Assembly (NCBI GenBank): GCA_965203985.1
Contig: CBDBDS010000010.1
Span: forward strand, 357,200 to 421,199
DNA length: 64,000 nucleotides
Direction: 5' to 3'
Source of the DNA: Bin87 sp965203985
GTDB lineage: Bacteria; Chloroflexota; Dehalococcoidia; Lucifugimonadales; UBA3495
Shown: positions 16,969 to 25,342 of the stretch, piece by piece
Position numbering within the stretch: the stretch's first letter is position 1
Layout: the number at the start of each line of letters is the position of its first letter
Made by a program: the position numbers and the translations under genes
The notes under the pieces: generated by a model
What the model was told of the DNA's origin: nothing
Databases searched by the model: none
What the model saw: only the letters and a program-made list of their open reading frames with translations

Positions 16969-17942
16969 CAGACCAGGAACGCAATACTCCATCCGATTTG
17001 TTGTCGGCGCTAGTCGCGTGCCTTGACGGCATGGTGGCTTCTGATGCGCTCCCCGAAGGCTTGATGCGTGGTGAAATCGGGTGGTTGGGAGACGGTTTCA
17101 GCGACCCTGATCGGGCATCCACCGCGCCTTTCGCTGTCGGGAATCGCCACCGGGCGCTGGAAATGGCCGCCGCCGCCCGAGGCTTGCTGGACGTGCTGGA
17201 TGCAACCCAGGGAATCCCCGCCGATGGGGCGCTACAGTTGCGCCGCGCCCTGGACGACGCGGCGGCGCGGATCGGCGCCACGATGCGCCGGGAGCAGGCG
17301 GGCCGGATCCGCGGCCTGTACGTGATCATCGATCCCGAGGTAACCGGTGGCCGCGACCCTCTGGAAATTGCCCGCGCCGCCGTGAACGGCGGTGCCCGCA
17401 TGTTGCAGTTGCGCGACAAGTTGCGGGACAAGGGAGAGCAGTTGCCGCTGGGCATCGCCCTGCGCGACCTGTGCGCCGCCAACGACGCCCTGCTGATCAT
17501 CAACGATCACGCCGATTTGGCCGCGGCGCTGGGCCCGGAGCATGTGGGCTTGCACGTGGGACAAACCGATCTGCCCGTGGCCGAGGCCAGGAAAATCCTG
17601 GCGCCGGGGCAGGTGTTGGGCCGCTCCAACCGCGAGATTGACCTGATCATCGAATCCCAGGAGATGGGCGCCGACCATGTAGCGTTCGGCGCGATGTACA
17701 CGACGACCACGAAGCAGGTAACTCGAGCGCCGCAGGGGCCGGAACGCTTGAAGCAGGCCCGGGCCGCCGCAAACGTGCCCCTGGTGGCCATCGGCGGTAT
17801 TACGGCGGAGAACGTCGCGCCGGTGGTGGAAGCCGGCGCGGACGCAATTTGCGTCACCGCGGCGGTGGGCAGCGCGGCGGAACCGGAGGCCGCGGCGGGC
17901 GCGCTGACTGAAGCGATACGTGCGGCCGGCGGGCAAGTTTAG
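16965..17942 (+). CDS. thiE: Thiamine-phosphate synthase with an N-terminal extension
   Basis: The C-terminal ~210 residues are ThiE, which joins hydroxymethylpyrimidine diphosphate and thiazole phosphate. GLYVIIDPEVTGGRDPLEI, GGARMLQLRDK, LLIINDHADLAAALG, GLHVGQTDLPVAEAR, AFGAMYTTTTK and PLVAIGGITAEN cover the diphosphate- and metal-binding segments. The first ~115 residues are an extra helical-looking region that I do not recognise. It lacks the N-R-x-x-E-G-L-R pattern of the ThiD2 domain fused to ThiE in some bacteria. GTG 16965 overlaps the preceding stop. ThiD is encoded separately at 33715-34512. Confidence 0.9.
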   Translation: MTDQERNTPSDLLSALVACLDGMVASDALPEGLMRGEIGWLGDGFSDPDRASTAPFAVGNRHRALEMAAAARGLLDVLDATQGIPADGALQLRRALDDAAARIGATMRREQAGRIRGLYVIIDPEVTGGRDPLEIARAAVNGGARMLQLRDKLRDKGEQLPLGIALRDLCAANDALLIINDHADLAAALGPEHVGLHVGQTDLPVAEARKILAPGQVLGRSNREIDLIIESQEMGADHVAFGAMYTTTTKQVTRAPQGPERLKQARAAANVPLVAIGGITAENVAPVVEAGADAICVTAAVGSAAEPEAAAGALTEAIRAAGGQV

Positions 17943-17953
17943 CCGGAACGGTT

Positions 17954-18586
17954 ATGCCCACGCGTTATGCTCCACACCTGACCGCTCTTTCCAACCAGGC
18001 GGTTGAAGAACTCACCGCCAGGCACCGCGCCCGGGAGCAAGCTCTGGGCGTGTCACGGCAGGTTATCCGGAACTCGGCCAACGCAATTCGTGCGGTGCAC
18101 CGCAACGATTTCGACGAAGCGCGTCGCCTGATCGCTGAGGCGGCTGTGCGGCTCGATGAAACCCGTAACATACGAACCGAGAACCCGGAGATTTACTACG
18201 CCGGATTTTTGTCCGATGCGCGGAAGGAATTCACCGAGGCGAACATAACGTTGGCAGTGATTTCCGGAGGCGACATACCAGACGCCGAGTCCCTGAACAT
18301 GGACCCGCCGGCCTACCTGAACGGCATGGCGGAGGTCATCGGTGAGCTGCGTCGCTACATCCTGGACGCCTTGCGGCGCGACGACACCTCGCGGTGCGAA
18401 GAGCTGATGGAGTTGATGGACGAGATTTACGGCATCCTGGTTACGGTCGATTTCCCCGAGGCTGTAACCGGCGGCCTGCGCCACAGCACGGACGCCATGC
18501 GCGGGGTCCTGGAGCGTACCCGGGGCGACCTGACCATCTCCCTGCAACAGCGCCGCCTGGAACAGCGCCTGGCGGGTCTGGGCTAG
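17954..18586 (+). CDS. Translin-family protein
   Basis: This 210-residue, almost entirely helical protein resembles translin/TRAX, which in eukaryotes form RNA- and DNA-binding octamers with nuclease activity. The best anchors are REQALGVSRQVIRNSANAIR, EIYYAGFLSDARKEFTEA (compare the E-Y/F-x-E-A element of translins), VIGELRRYILDALRRDD and VTVDFPEAVTGGLRH, near where the family has its C-terminal Arg-rich helices. There is no signal peptide. It begins 11 bases after thiE and is probably the last gene of the fmdB-fmdB-thiE unit. A nucleic-acid role is inferred from the family only. Confidence 0.72.
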   Translation: MPTRYAPHLTALSNQAVEELTARHRAREQALGVSRQVIRNSANAIRAVHRNDFDEARRLIAEAAVRLDETRNIRTENPEIYYAGFLSDARKEFTEANITLAVISGGDIPDAESLNMDPPAYLNGMAEVIGELRRYILDALRRDDTSRCEELMELMDEIYGILVTVDFPEAVTGGLRHSTDAMRGVLERTRGDLTISLQQRRLEQRLAGLG

Positions 18587-18671
18587 CGGGCCGGCCTTCG
18601 CGCGAAGGTGACGTTTTGAACGTCAGGTTCCCGATCCCCCACGCTATCCTGATCGGATTTGTCACCAGGCC

Positions 18672-19388
18672 GTGATAACTGCGCGCTGGCGCCATGTGGC
18701 GATCCTTTCCTGGCCGATCGAGGGAGGACGTCTTCTACCCTTGTTGCCGAAGGGTTTGGCATTGGATCGTTGGCAAGGCAGATCCTACATCAGTCTGGTA
18801 TGCCTGTTCATGGATGACTTACAGGTGCTGGGCCTGCCAGCCTGGCCGCGTAGCTTCGTGGAGCTCAACCTCAGGTTCTACGTCAAGCCGTCCGGTGGCA
18901 AGTATGATGGCACGGGCGTCATTTTCCTGAGGCAGACGGTTTCCAATCGTTTGGTCGCTTTTGCCGGCCGGGTTTTGTTCCGAGAACCGATGCTGGCTAC
19001 CCCAATGACTTACAAATGTGAGCCTCCAGAAAGGGAGAATCGACAGGATCGTCAGCGGGTGTACTACTGTTGGACAGATGGCGGTCATGACGCCGGCCTC
19101 CGCGTCACCGCCGGCGGTGACAGCTACTTTGCCGAGCCGGGCTCACTGGACGAGTTCCTCACCCACCGCTACTGCGGTTACAACCGCACATCCGCCGGCC
19201 GACTTCGGGCGTACCGAATCTCCAGAGAGCCTTGGCCGCTGGTCCCAGTTATTGACCATGAATTGCAGTGCAATCCTGAATCCCTATACGGGCCGGAAAT
19301 CGCCGACGTCATTGCTGGCCCGCCGGCATCGGTCCTGTTGGCGCTGGGCTCAAAGAGCCAAGTGCACCTACCGACTAAGTTGAGATAG
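18672..19388 (+). CDS. DUF2071 (YqjF-like) protein
   Basis: A 238-residue protein of the YqjF/DUF2071 type. Typical points are a short N-terminal HVAILSWPIEGGRLLPLLP, YISLVCLFMDDLQVLGLP, FVELNLRFYVKP and, near the end, a V-I-D-H-E-L-Q segment. The family's biochemical role is unknown; the fold resembles acetoacetate decarboxylase. GTG 18672 is the start. There is no clear operon partner: 85 bases separate it from the translin-like gene, and the next gene has its own promoter overlapping this gene's end. Confidence 0.68.
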   Translation: MITARWRHVAILSWPIEGGRLLPLLPKGLALDRWQGRSYISLVCLFMDDLQVLGLPAWPRSFVELNLRFYVKPSGGKYDGTGVIFLRQTVSNRLVAFAGRVLFREPMLATPMTYKCEPPERENRQDRQRVYYCWTDGGHDAGLRVTAGGDSYFAEPGSLDEFLTHRYCGYNRTSAGRLRAYRISREPWPLVPVIDHELQCNPESLYGPEIADVIAGPPASVLLALGSKSQVHLPTKLR

Positions 19389-19409
19389 TTCACTCGCCGT
19401 TGTTAGAAT
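19380..19409 (+). promoter_or_regulatory. Predicted promoter of the selenoprotein unit
   Basis: TTGAGA at 19380-19385 and TAGAAT at 19404-19409 have an 18-base spacer. The -10 includes the ATG at 19408, so that ATG cannot be the start of the downstream gene. Transcription would begin near 19416. Confidence 0.55.
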
Positions 19410-19461
19410 GCTGTATCGCAAGCCCATTCCGCATAGCGGAGATGGGCCAGGCAGGAATGGA

Positions 19462-20499
19462 GTGAAAGACGCAGCGCCGCGAGCGGCCATACATACGATC
19501 CCGGATTCGCTGGACGCAATCGAAGAGTGCTACCGGCGTGGCTGGACTGACGGCCTGCCGGTGGTACCTCCCACCGCCGACCGTGTCCACGCGATGCTGG
19601 AGGCGGTAGGCTTGGAGCCGGGCCATGTGCTTGGAGAAGTTCCGGTACGACGCCGGGCGCTGACCGCTGAACAGGCCGCGGCCAACGCCGTGATGGCCGG
19701 CTGCCTCCCGGCCTATTTCCCCATCGTGCTGGCGACCATGCGCGTTCTGTTCGAGCACGACCCCAATTGCATCCACGAAGTGTCCGCCGTTACCAATTCC
19801 ACGGGTTTGATGGTCGCCGTCAATGGCCCTATCCGGCGCGAGATCAACCTGAACTGCACTGACAACCTGTTCAGTCCCGGCAATCGCGCCAACTCCACCA
19901 TCGGGCGGGCGCTTCGTTTGATCTTGATCAACGTGTTCGAACAAAGGCCCGGCTTGCTGGACCGGGGGTGCATGGGCAGCCTGACCAAATTCGGCGTGGT
20001 TTTCGGCGAGGACGAAGAAAACAGCCCATGGGAGCCGTTCCACGTCAGCCAGGGGTTTTCGGCCGAGCAATCCACGGTAACGGTGGCGACGATCCAGGAT
20101 CCGTCCATGCACAGCAACCGATACGGCTCCAACGCCGAGAGCCTACTGGATTCCATCGCCGACGGCATGGCGTCTCATGGTCTGGCCGCTTACTTCGGAC
20201 GCAATATCAAATGGGTATGGATAGTGGGCCATTGGCACTCTGAACGGTTGGCGCGGCAGGGCTGGACGCGAACCGACATGCAGGAGTATGTGTACGAGCG
20301 CTCCTGGCGGTCTGCCGGCCAGCTGAAGCGCCTCGGCATGGCCACCGGCGCCGTCCAGCCCGGCGACGACGAAGAACGGCGCATGACCGTCGCCGGCCCG
20401 GACGATATATTGATCTTCAAAGCCGGCGGGGACAGCGGTATGTACAGCGAACTCATCATGAATTATTACGGGGTTCCCGCCGAGATCGGCATCATCTGA
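19462..20499 (+). CDS. Conserved protein next to the UGSC-type selenoprotein
   Basis: I do not recognise a named enzyme family. The 345-residue protein has no signal peptide or clear membrane segment. Conserved-looking blocks are RGWTDGLPVVPPTADRVHAM, NAVMAGCLPAYFPIVLATMR, GPIRREINLNCTDNLFSPG and, at the end, GDSGMYSELIMNYYG. GTG 19462 is chosen because AGGA at 19453-19456 lies five bases upstream and because the ATG at 19408 falls in the predicted -10 box. It is 30 bases upstream of the TGA-containing gene, and both probably share a transcript. A joint redox or thiol-related function is an inference from this pairing. Confidence 0.7.
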   Translation: MKDAAPRAAIHTIPDSLDAIEECYRRGWTDGLPVVPPTADRVHAMLEAVGLEPGHVLGEVPVRRRALTAEQAAANAVMAGCLPAYFPIVLATMRVLFEHDPNCIHEVSAVTNSTGLMVAVNGPIRREINLNCTDNLFSPGNRANSTIGRALRLILINVFEQRPGLLDRGCMGSLTKFGVVFGEDEENSPWEPFHVSQGFSAEQSTVTVATIQDPSMHSNRYGSNAESLLDSIADGMASHGLAAYFGRNIKWVWIVGHWHSERLARQGWTRTDMQEYVYERSWRSAGQLKRLGMATGAVQPGDDEERRMTVAGPDDILIFKAGGDSGMYSELIMNYYGVPAEIGII

Positions 20500-20529
20500 C
20501 GCTGCGGACTGCTGCGCAAAGGAGTTTTC

Positions 20530-21111
20530 ATGGCGACGCAAAACCTGCCTACCGTGCAATTGGTCGATCCCACCGGCTTTGATCCCGGTGAGACCCCGTT
20601 GGTCATGGCGGCCCGTCCGGTCGACCTGCGTGGCGGACGCCTGGGCCTGCTGGACAACTCCAAGGCCAATGCGGATGCGATCCTCTGGGCCATTGCCAAT
20701 GCCCTGAATGACGAGTTTGAGTTTGCCGACATCTTCTACGCCCGCAAGCACAGCTCATCGCTGCCGCCTCATCCCGAGGTGTTGGCCGATCTCCACCGCA
20801 ACGCCGATTTCGTGATCGCCGGCGTCGGCGATTGAGGGGGATGCTCGTCGGGCAGTTTGCACGACGGAATTACCTTGGAGCGCCAGGGCATCCCGGCGGC
20901 GACAATCATCACTACCGTGTTCGCCAACACCGCCCGCGCCTACACGCGACTCATGGGCGTGCCCGATTTCCCGTATCTCATGTGCGCGCACCCGATCGGG
21001 AACCTCACCGGCGACGATTTGCAGGAGCGGGCACGGCTGCTGACACCAGAGGTTCGCCACCTGCTCGCTAACGGGGAATTGGCGCGGGCGGAGGTCGCCG
21101 GATCGCGGTAG
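20530..21111 (+). CDS. UGSC-family selenoprotein, in-frame TGA as selenocysteine
   Basis: A frame starting at ATG 20530 (GGAG five bases upstream) meets TGA at 20833-20835 and then stays open to TAG at 21109-21111. Reading through gives 193 residues with Sec at position 102 in the motif U-G-G-C. The two halves read as one protein: GLLDNSKANADAILW and NADFVIAGVGD before the TGA, and GGCSSGSLHDGITLERQGIP, ATIITTVFANTARAYTRL and FPYLMCAHPIGNLTGDDL after it. This matches my recollection of the UGSC-containing selenoprotein family from marine bacteria, in which U-x-x-C replaces a redox C-x-x-C. A compact hairpin follows the TGA. The alternative is a TGC-to-TGA mutation that broke a cysteine form. 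Confidence 0.8.
20845..20867 (+). promoter_or_regulatory. Candidate bacterial SECIS hairpin
   Basis: Starting nine bases after the TGA, CGTCG (20846-20850) pairs with CGACG (20862-20866), extended by a U-G wobble. Inside, a G-A mismatch is followed by GC/GC pairs closing a loop AGTTT. Size, distance and a G-U in the apical loop fit SelB-recognised bacterial SECIS elements, which are otherwise poorly conserved. Confidence 0.55.
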
Positions 21112-21117
21112 TGAATC

Positions 21118-22938
21118 ATGCCTGGAATCGGTGACATTTTCCGCAGGTTGACCCGTCGCTCGCAGGCGTCGGAGCCGGGGCAGGCTGAAACGTTCGAGGC
21201 CAGAACCGATGTGACGCCACCGGACCCGCCCGATTTAGCGCCTCCGGAACCGCTTGCCTGGGAACACGAAGACACCGCCCCTCCGCTTGACTCCACCTCG
21301 GAGCGAGACGACCTGCGGTTCTCGCGGCCTGAGGAACCAGTTTCATCCCAAGCGGCGTTTGACGATCAACCGGCCCGCGAAACGCTCGTCTCTGCTCCGC
21401 CCGGACCGCAGGTAAACTTTGCGCCTGACGGACGGGATGGCAGCAACATCGGCGTACTTGATCCGCCATTTGTCGAAGTCGGGGACGACGACGTCCTGGT
21501 TGATGATCCGCTGGTGTTGGTCTGCCCGTACTGCGGAGCCGAGGGCCAACGCGTCGGTTCGCGCTGCGCCAATGAGCGATGCAACCGGGTGATCGTGCGT
21601 CTGCCGACCTGGGCACAACACCGGCGGCACAATTGGTTGATGCGACGTCTTTCGTGGCGCCGCATCGTCGCTGCGTGCGTCGTCGCGCTCCTGATCGTGT
21701 TCGTTATCTGGATCAACTACCCGTTCGCGCCCGACCCGATCGTGTTGTTCAAGAAGACCCAGACGCAGTTGACCATTGACGCGGGTCCAGGTTCATGGAC
21801 CGGGGTCGGCAGAGATCTCCGGCACAGCCGACGGGTGGACATTGGGCCGCCACCGCCTTCCGGGCAGCTCAGGTACTGGAACTTCGATGTTCCCGGCGAC
21901 CCGTTGCTATCCGAACCCGTCGCACAGGACACGCACGTTTACGTCGGTTCGTCCGAGGGGATGTACGCGCTGTCTCACGCGGACCTCTCCTTTATCGAAA
22001 AGTGGGAAGGCGACACGCCGGGCCGAGTAACGGCCGGGGCCGCCGTGACCGGCCTGTACCTGTTCTTCGGGAGTACAGACCATACCGTCAGCTCGTGGAA
22101 TGCGTTTGACGGCCAGGTGCGCTGGAGTTTTCCCGCCGCTGACACGGTCGAAACCGCCCCGGTGCTTTCGGATGGCCTGGTGTACATCAGCTCAGGGGAG
22201 AGTTGGATCTATGCCCTGGATGCCCACAACGGAGCGTTGATCTGGAAAAAGCAGCTGGACAGCAACGCGAGCGATGCCGCCACCGTTCATGACGGCAAGC
22301 TGTTCATTGGCGACGAAAAAGGCGTGTTCTACATTTTGTCCGCTCGAACCGGCCAGGAATGGTTCCGTTTCCGAACCCCGCGAGCCATCAGCGGTTCACC
22401 CGTGGTTTCCGAAGATGGGGAACGCGCGTATTTCAGCGCGGGTGGCCAGTTGTACGCCGTGGAAGCGACCCGCCGCGAGATACCCGGCCTTTATCAATTC
22501 AAACAATTGTGGGCTCAGTTGTGGCTCTGGCAGGTACCCGGCGTTCCACGCCCCAAGGGCCAGCAAGGCGGACTCTGGCGGTTCACGCCTGAAAACCCAC
22601 TTCAGGGGGTCAAGAGCAGCCCCGCGCTGGTCGAAGACGAAAACGGCGCCACATTGTACGTCGGTGGACACGACCACTATGTCTACGCGTTAGACGCCAT
22701 GACCGGCGATCCCCTGTGGACGTTCCATACGGAGAATTCCGTGTGGGCTTCTCCCCTCGTGATCAAGGACGACCTGATCGTTGGCGACGAGTCCGGCGTC
22801 TTGTATTCGTTGGACCGGCTGACCGGGCTTGAGAATTGGAGTATGAACCTGGGGGCTCCCATCATGATCCCGCCGATAGTCAGTAACGGACTGCTGATTG
22901 TACGCACCGCCGACGGCAACGTGTACGGCATCGAATAG
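21118..22938 (+). CDS. Membrane-anchored PQQ-like beta-propeller protein with zinc ribbon
   Basis: A 606-residue protein in three parts. The first ~130 residues are acidic and Pro-rich and probably disordered. Around residue 136 a CPYC...CANERC cluster could form a zinc ribbon. One transmembrane helix follows at ~183-200 (IVAACVVALLIVFVIWI). The rest is a beta-propeller built from PQQ-type repeats, each with a Y-A-L-D/W pattern (VYISSGESWIYALDAHNGAL, YVGGHDHYVYALDAMTGDPL, DESGVLYSLDRLTGLENW). No enzymatic residues stand out, so it is more likely a scaffold, comparable in build to BamB-like propellers, than a quinoprotein dehydrogenase. With Arg-rich residues before the helix, the propeller should face outward. 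Confidence 0.8.
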   Translation: MPGIGDIFRRLTRRSQASEPGQAETFEARTDVTPPDPPDLAPPEPLAWEHEDTAPPLDSTSERDDLRFSRPEEPVSSQAAFDDQPARETLVSAPPGPQVNFAPDGRDGSNIGVLDPPFVEVGDDDVLVDDPLVLVCPYCGAEGQRVGSRCANERCNRVIVRLPTWAQHRRHNWLMRRLSWRRIVAACVVALLIVFVIWINYPFAPDPIVLFKKTQTQLTIDAGPGSWTGVGRDLRHSRRVDIGPPPPSGQLRYWNFDVPGDPLLSEPVAQDTHVYVGSSEGMYALSHADLSFIEKWEGDTPGRVTAGAAVTGLYLFFGSTDHTVSSWNAFDGQVRWSFPAADTVETAPVLSDGLVYISSGESWIYALDAHNGALIWKKQLDSNASDAATVHDGKLFIGDEKGVFYILSARTGQEWFRFRTPRAISGSPVVSEDGERAYFSAGGQLYAVEATRREIPGLYQFKQLWAQLWLWQVPGVPRPKGQQGGLWRFTPENPLQGVKSSPALVEDENGATLYVGGHDHYVYALDAMTGDPLWTFHTENSVWASPLVIKDDLIVGDESGVLYSLDRLTGLENWSMNLGAPIMIPPIVSNGLLIVRTADGNVYGIE

Positions 22939-22963
22939 ACCTTCATTCGGCGCGGCCAATGAA

Positions 22964-22996
22964 AACGCCCCGAGCCGCGAGCCGGCCCGGGGCGTT
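22964..22996. terminator. Bidirectional terminator hairpin
   Basis: AACGCCCCG (22964-22972) pairs with CGGGGCGTT (22988-22996), and GCCG/CGGC extend the stem inside. It lies between convergent genes. The minus-strand side is followed by TTTTC, so it best fits termination of the oppF-end transcript. Confidence 0.7.
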
Positions 22997-23020
22997 GCTC
23001 CTTTCATTTGGATTGAACTG

Positions 23021-24001
23021 TCAGTAGAGGTGGCAGGACACCCGGTGACCCGGCGATACCTCTTTTTCGACCGGCGCCTCTTCGGAACACTGCGGCATCG
23101 CAAAGGGGCAGCGAGGGTGGAACCGGCAGCCAGTGGGCGGGTTGATCGGCGAGGGCACCTCACCCTGGAGCACGATGTCTTCACGAATCAGGTCCGGGTG
23201 AGATGGGAGCGCAGCCGAGAACAGCGCTTTGGTGTAAGGATGCAGCGCGTTGTTGTAAAGCTCCTCGGTCTCGGCGTATTCGACGATTTGCCCGAGGTAC
23301 ATAACCGCGGTCTGGTGCGCCATGTACCGGACCGTCGCCAGGTTGTGGGCAATGAGCAGGTAGCTGACGTTGTACTGTTCCTGCAGGTCCTTGAGAAGGT
23401 TCATGACCTGGGCGCGGATGGACACGTCGAGCGCGGAGACCGGCTCGTCCAGGACGATCAGCTTGGGGTAGGACACCAGCGCGGAGGCAACCGCGATCCT
23501 CTGCCTCTGGCCGCCGCTGAATTCGTGGGGATAGTTGTTGGCCTGCTGGGAGTGCAAACCGACCTGGGCCAGCACCTCGGCGACGCGGTCGTTTTTCTCC
23601 TGGGTGGTCACATTGCGGTTGACCACCAGCGGCTCGGAAACGATATCGCGCACTCGCATCCGGGGACTGAGCGAAGACCAGGGATCCTGGAAAACCGCCT
23701 GCACGGTGGTTCGGTATTCCTGGAGCTGGGAACCCCGGAAAGTGTTGATGTCCTCGCCGTCAAGCAGGATTTCGCCGTCAGTTGGCCTTTCCAGGCGCAG
23801 CAGAAGCTTGCTGGTGGTGGTCTTGCCGCAACCCGATTCCCCCACCAGGCCCAGGGTTTCGCCCTGTTTGATGTTGAAGGAAATCCCGTCTACGGCCTGC
23901 ACGTAGCCGATGGTCTTCATCAAAATGAGACCCTTGGTGACCGGAAAATATTTCTTCAGGCCGGTGACTTCCAGAAGGTTATTGTCAGTAGCGACTGCCA
24001 T
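23021..24001 (-). CDS. oppF: Oligopeptide/dipeptide ABC transporter ATPase (OppF-type)
   Basis: This is the second ATPase of the peptide importer encoded by the surrounding minus-strand genes. Walker A is LVGESGCGKTTTSKLLLRL, the signature is HEFSGGQRQRIAVASAL, Walker B is LIVLDEPVSALDVSIRAQV, and the switch His is in LLIAHNLATVRYM. The C-terminal oligopeptide-transporter extension carries the Cys-rich GCRFHPRCPFAMPQCSEE, which in related ATPases binds a [4Fe-4S] cluster. ATG 24001 is preceded by GAGGAGG. It is the last gene of the operon, 53 bases after oppD, and a terminator hairpin follows. Confidence 0.93.
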   Translation of the reverse strand: MAVATDNNLLEVTGLKKYFPVTKGLILMKTIGYVQAVDGISFNIKQGETLGLVGESGCGKTTTSKLLLRLERPTDGEILLDGEDINTFRGSQLQEYRTTVQAVFQDPWSSLSPRMRVRDIVSEPLVVNRNVTTQEKNDRVAEVLAQVGLHSQQANNYPHEFSGGQRQRIAVASALVSYPKLIVLDEPVSALDVSIRAQVMNLLKDLQEQYNVSYLLIAHNLATVRYMAHQTAVMYLGQIVEYAETEELYNNALHPYTKALFSAALPSHPDLIREDIVLQGEVPSPINPPTGCRFHPRCPFAMPQCSEEAPVEKEVSPGHRVSCHLY

Positions 24002-24054
24002 CGTGGTCGAGACCTCCTCTGCAGGGAATTACTGAATGCGGTGGTGCGCGTGGC

Positions 24055-25098
24055 CTATCCGGTCGTCCCGGTCGGCGCCACGTACTCCGCGATGGGCGTT
24101 CCTTCCCAGTCCGAGTGCAACGCCCAACAGTCCGCGTGATGCGCCTCCGCGAGTTGGATGGACGTGGGATATGTTTCCAGACACCGGTCGGAAACGTACG
24201 GGCATCGCGGTGCAAAGCGGCAGCCCTCAGGCAGGTTGGACAGCAACGGCGGCTGCCCTTCGATCGAATACAGGCGGTCGACCCGTTCCTCCAGTTTCGG
24301 CACGGAATTGATCAGCGCCTGGGTGTAGGGGTGCGCCGGACGGCTGAAGATGTCCCGCACGTCGCCCTGCTCGATGATCCGACCCGCGTACATCACCGCC
24401 ACCCGGTCGCACATGCGGGCCACAACGCCGAAGTCGTGGGTGATGAAGATGATCGCCAGCCCGGTCTCCGCCTGGATTTCCTTGAGCAGCCGCAGGTACT
24501 GCAGCTGAATCGTCACGTCCAATGCGGTGGTGGGCTCGTCAGCGATGATGATGCCGGGCTCACACGACATGGCGATGGCGCCCACTACGCGCTGCTTCAT
24601 TCCACCCGACATCTGGTGCGGGTAGTCGTCCAGCCTGCGTTCCGGCGCCGCAACGTTAACCTTCCGCAACGCGTCCACCGCCCGGCCCAACATGGAGCTC
24701 TTGTTTTCCCGGTGGGCGATGCCGAGCGCTTCGCGCAACTGGTTACCGATGGTGAACACGGGATTGAGCGAGGTCTGCGGGTCCTGCAGGATCATGGAGA
24801 TCTGCCGACCGCGAACGTCGCGCATTTCGTCTTCGCTTTTCTGCAGGATGTCCTCGCCGTTGAGGACAATCTCACCTTCGACGATTCGGCCGGCCGGCCT
24901 CGGAACCAACCGCAACAGGGACAACGCCGTCATGGTCTTGCCGCAGCCCGACTCACCCACGATACCCAGGGTCTCTCCCTTCTTCAGATCGAAGGATATC
25001 CCGTCGACGGCCTTGACCGTGGCCGCCCGCGTGAAGATGTAAGTCTTGAGGTTGTTGACCTCGAGGATGGTATCCGTGGCAGTTTGTACAGCGGTCAT
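24055..25098 (-). CDS. oppD: Oligopeptide/dipeptide ABC transporter ATPase (OppD-type)
   Basis: This is the first ATPase of the importer. Walker A is GIVGESGCGKTMTALSLLRL, the signature is HQMSGGMKQRVVGAIAM, Walker B is GIIIADEPTTALDVTIQLQ, and IIFITHDFGVVARMCDRVAV carries the switch His. The C-terminal tail GCRFAPRCPYVSDRC has the family's Cys pattern. ATG 25098 has GAGGGG eight bases upstream. About 240 bases without a gene separate it from dppC, more than between the other genes here, so an internal promoter is possible. Confidence 0.93.
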   Translation of the reverse strand: MTAVQTATDTILEVNNLKTYIFTRAATVKAVDGISFDLKKGETLGIVGESGCGKTMTALSLLRLVPRPAGRIVEGEIVLNGEDILQKSEDEMRDVRGRQISMILQDPQTSLNPVFTIGNQLREALGIAHRENKSSMLGRAVDALRKVNVAAPERRLDDYPHQMSGGMKQRVVGAIAMSCEPGIIIADEPTTALDVTIQLQYLRLLKEIQAETGLAIIFITHDFGVVARMCDRVAVMYAGRIIEQGDVRDIFSRPAHPYTQALINSVPKLEERVDRLYSIEGQPPLLSNLPEGCRFAPRCPYVSDRCLETYPTSIQLAEAHHADCWALHSDWEGTPIAEYVAPTGTTG

Positions 25099-25219
25099 GG
25101 CAGCATTCCCCTCTGCATTGGTTTGGTCGGCCTGGCGGCCGGTGTCGCTAAGGTGTGTTGGTTGCGCTGTCGAACTTAACGTTGCCCAGATTAGGGGTGG
25201 GAGGCGGTTACCTCAAATT

Positions 25220-25294
25220 CAGTGTCGCCTGGTTTTGACGGACATTCACCGGGGGCACAGTGTCGCTGGATTGTACCAGCAACCACCAGTGTCG
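25220..25294. repeat. Three short direct repeats CAGTGTCG between dppC and oppD
   Basis: CAGTGTCGC occurs at 25220-25228 and 25258-25266, and CAGTGTCG at 25287-25294. They lie in the 244-base non-coding stretch between the permease and ATPase genes. They could be regulator sites for the ATPase genes; nothing else was seen in this stretch. Confidence 0.35.
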
Positions 25295-25342
25295 GCGAGA
25301 GCGTGAGTTTTCGCACCCTTGATCTGTTCGGTTCCCCTGGAC

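Noticed and set aside
16965..17310. ThiD2 domain at the N-terminus of ThiE
   Set aside because: The N-R-x-x-E-G-L-R signature of ThiD2 is missing, and a separate thiD is present.
22898..24139. Plus-strand frame over oppF
   Set aside because: The minus strand has all ABC ATPase motifs; the plus frame is its shadow.
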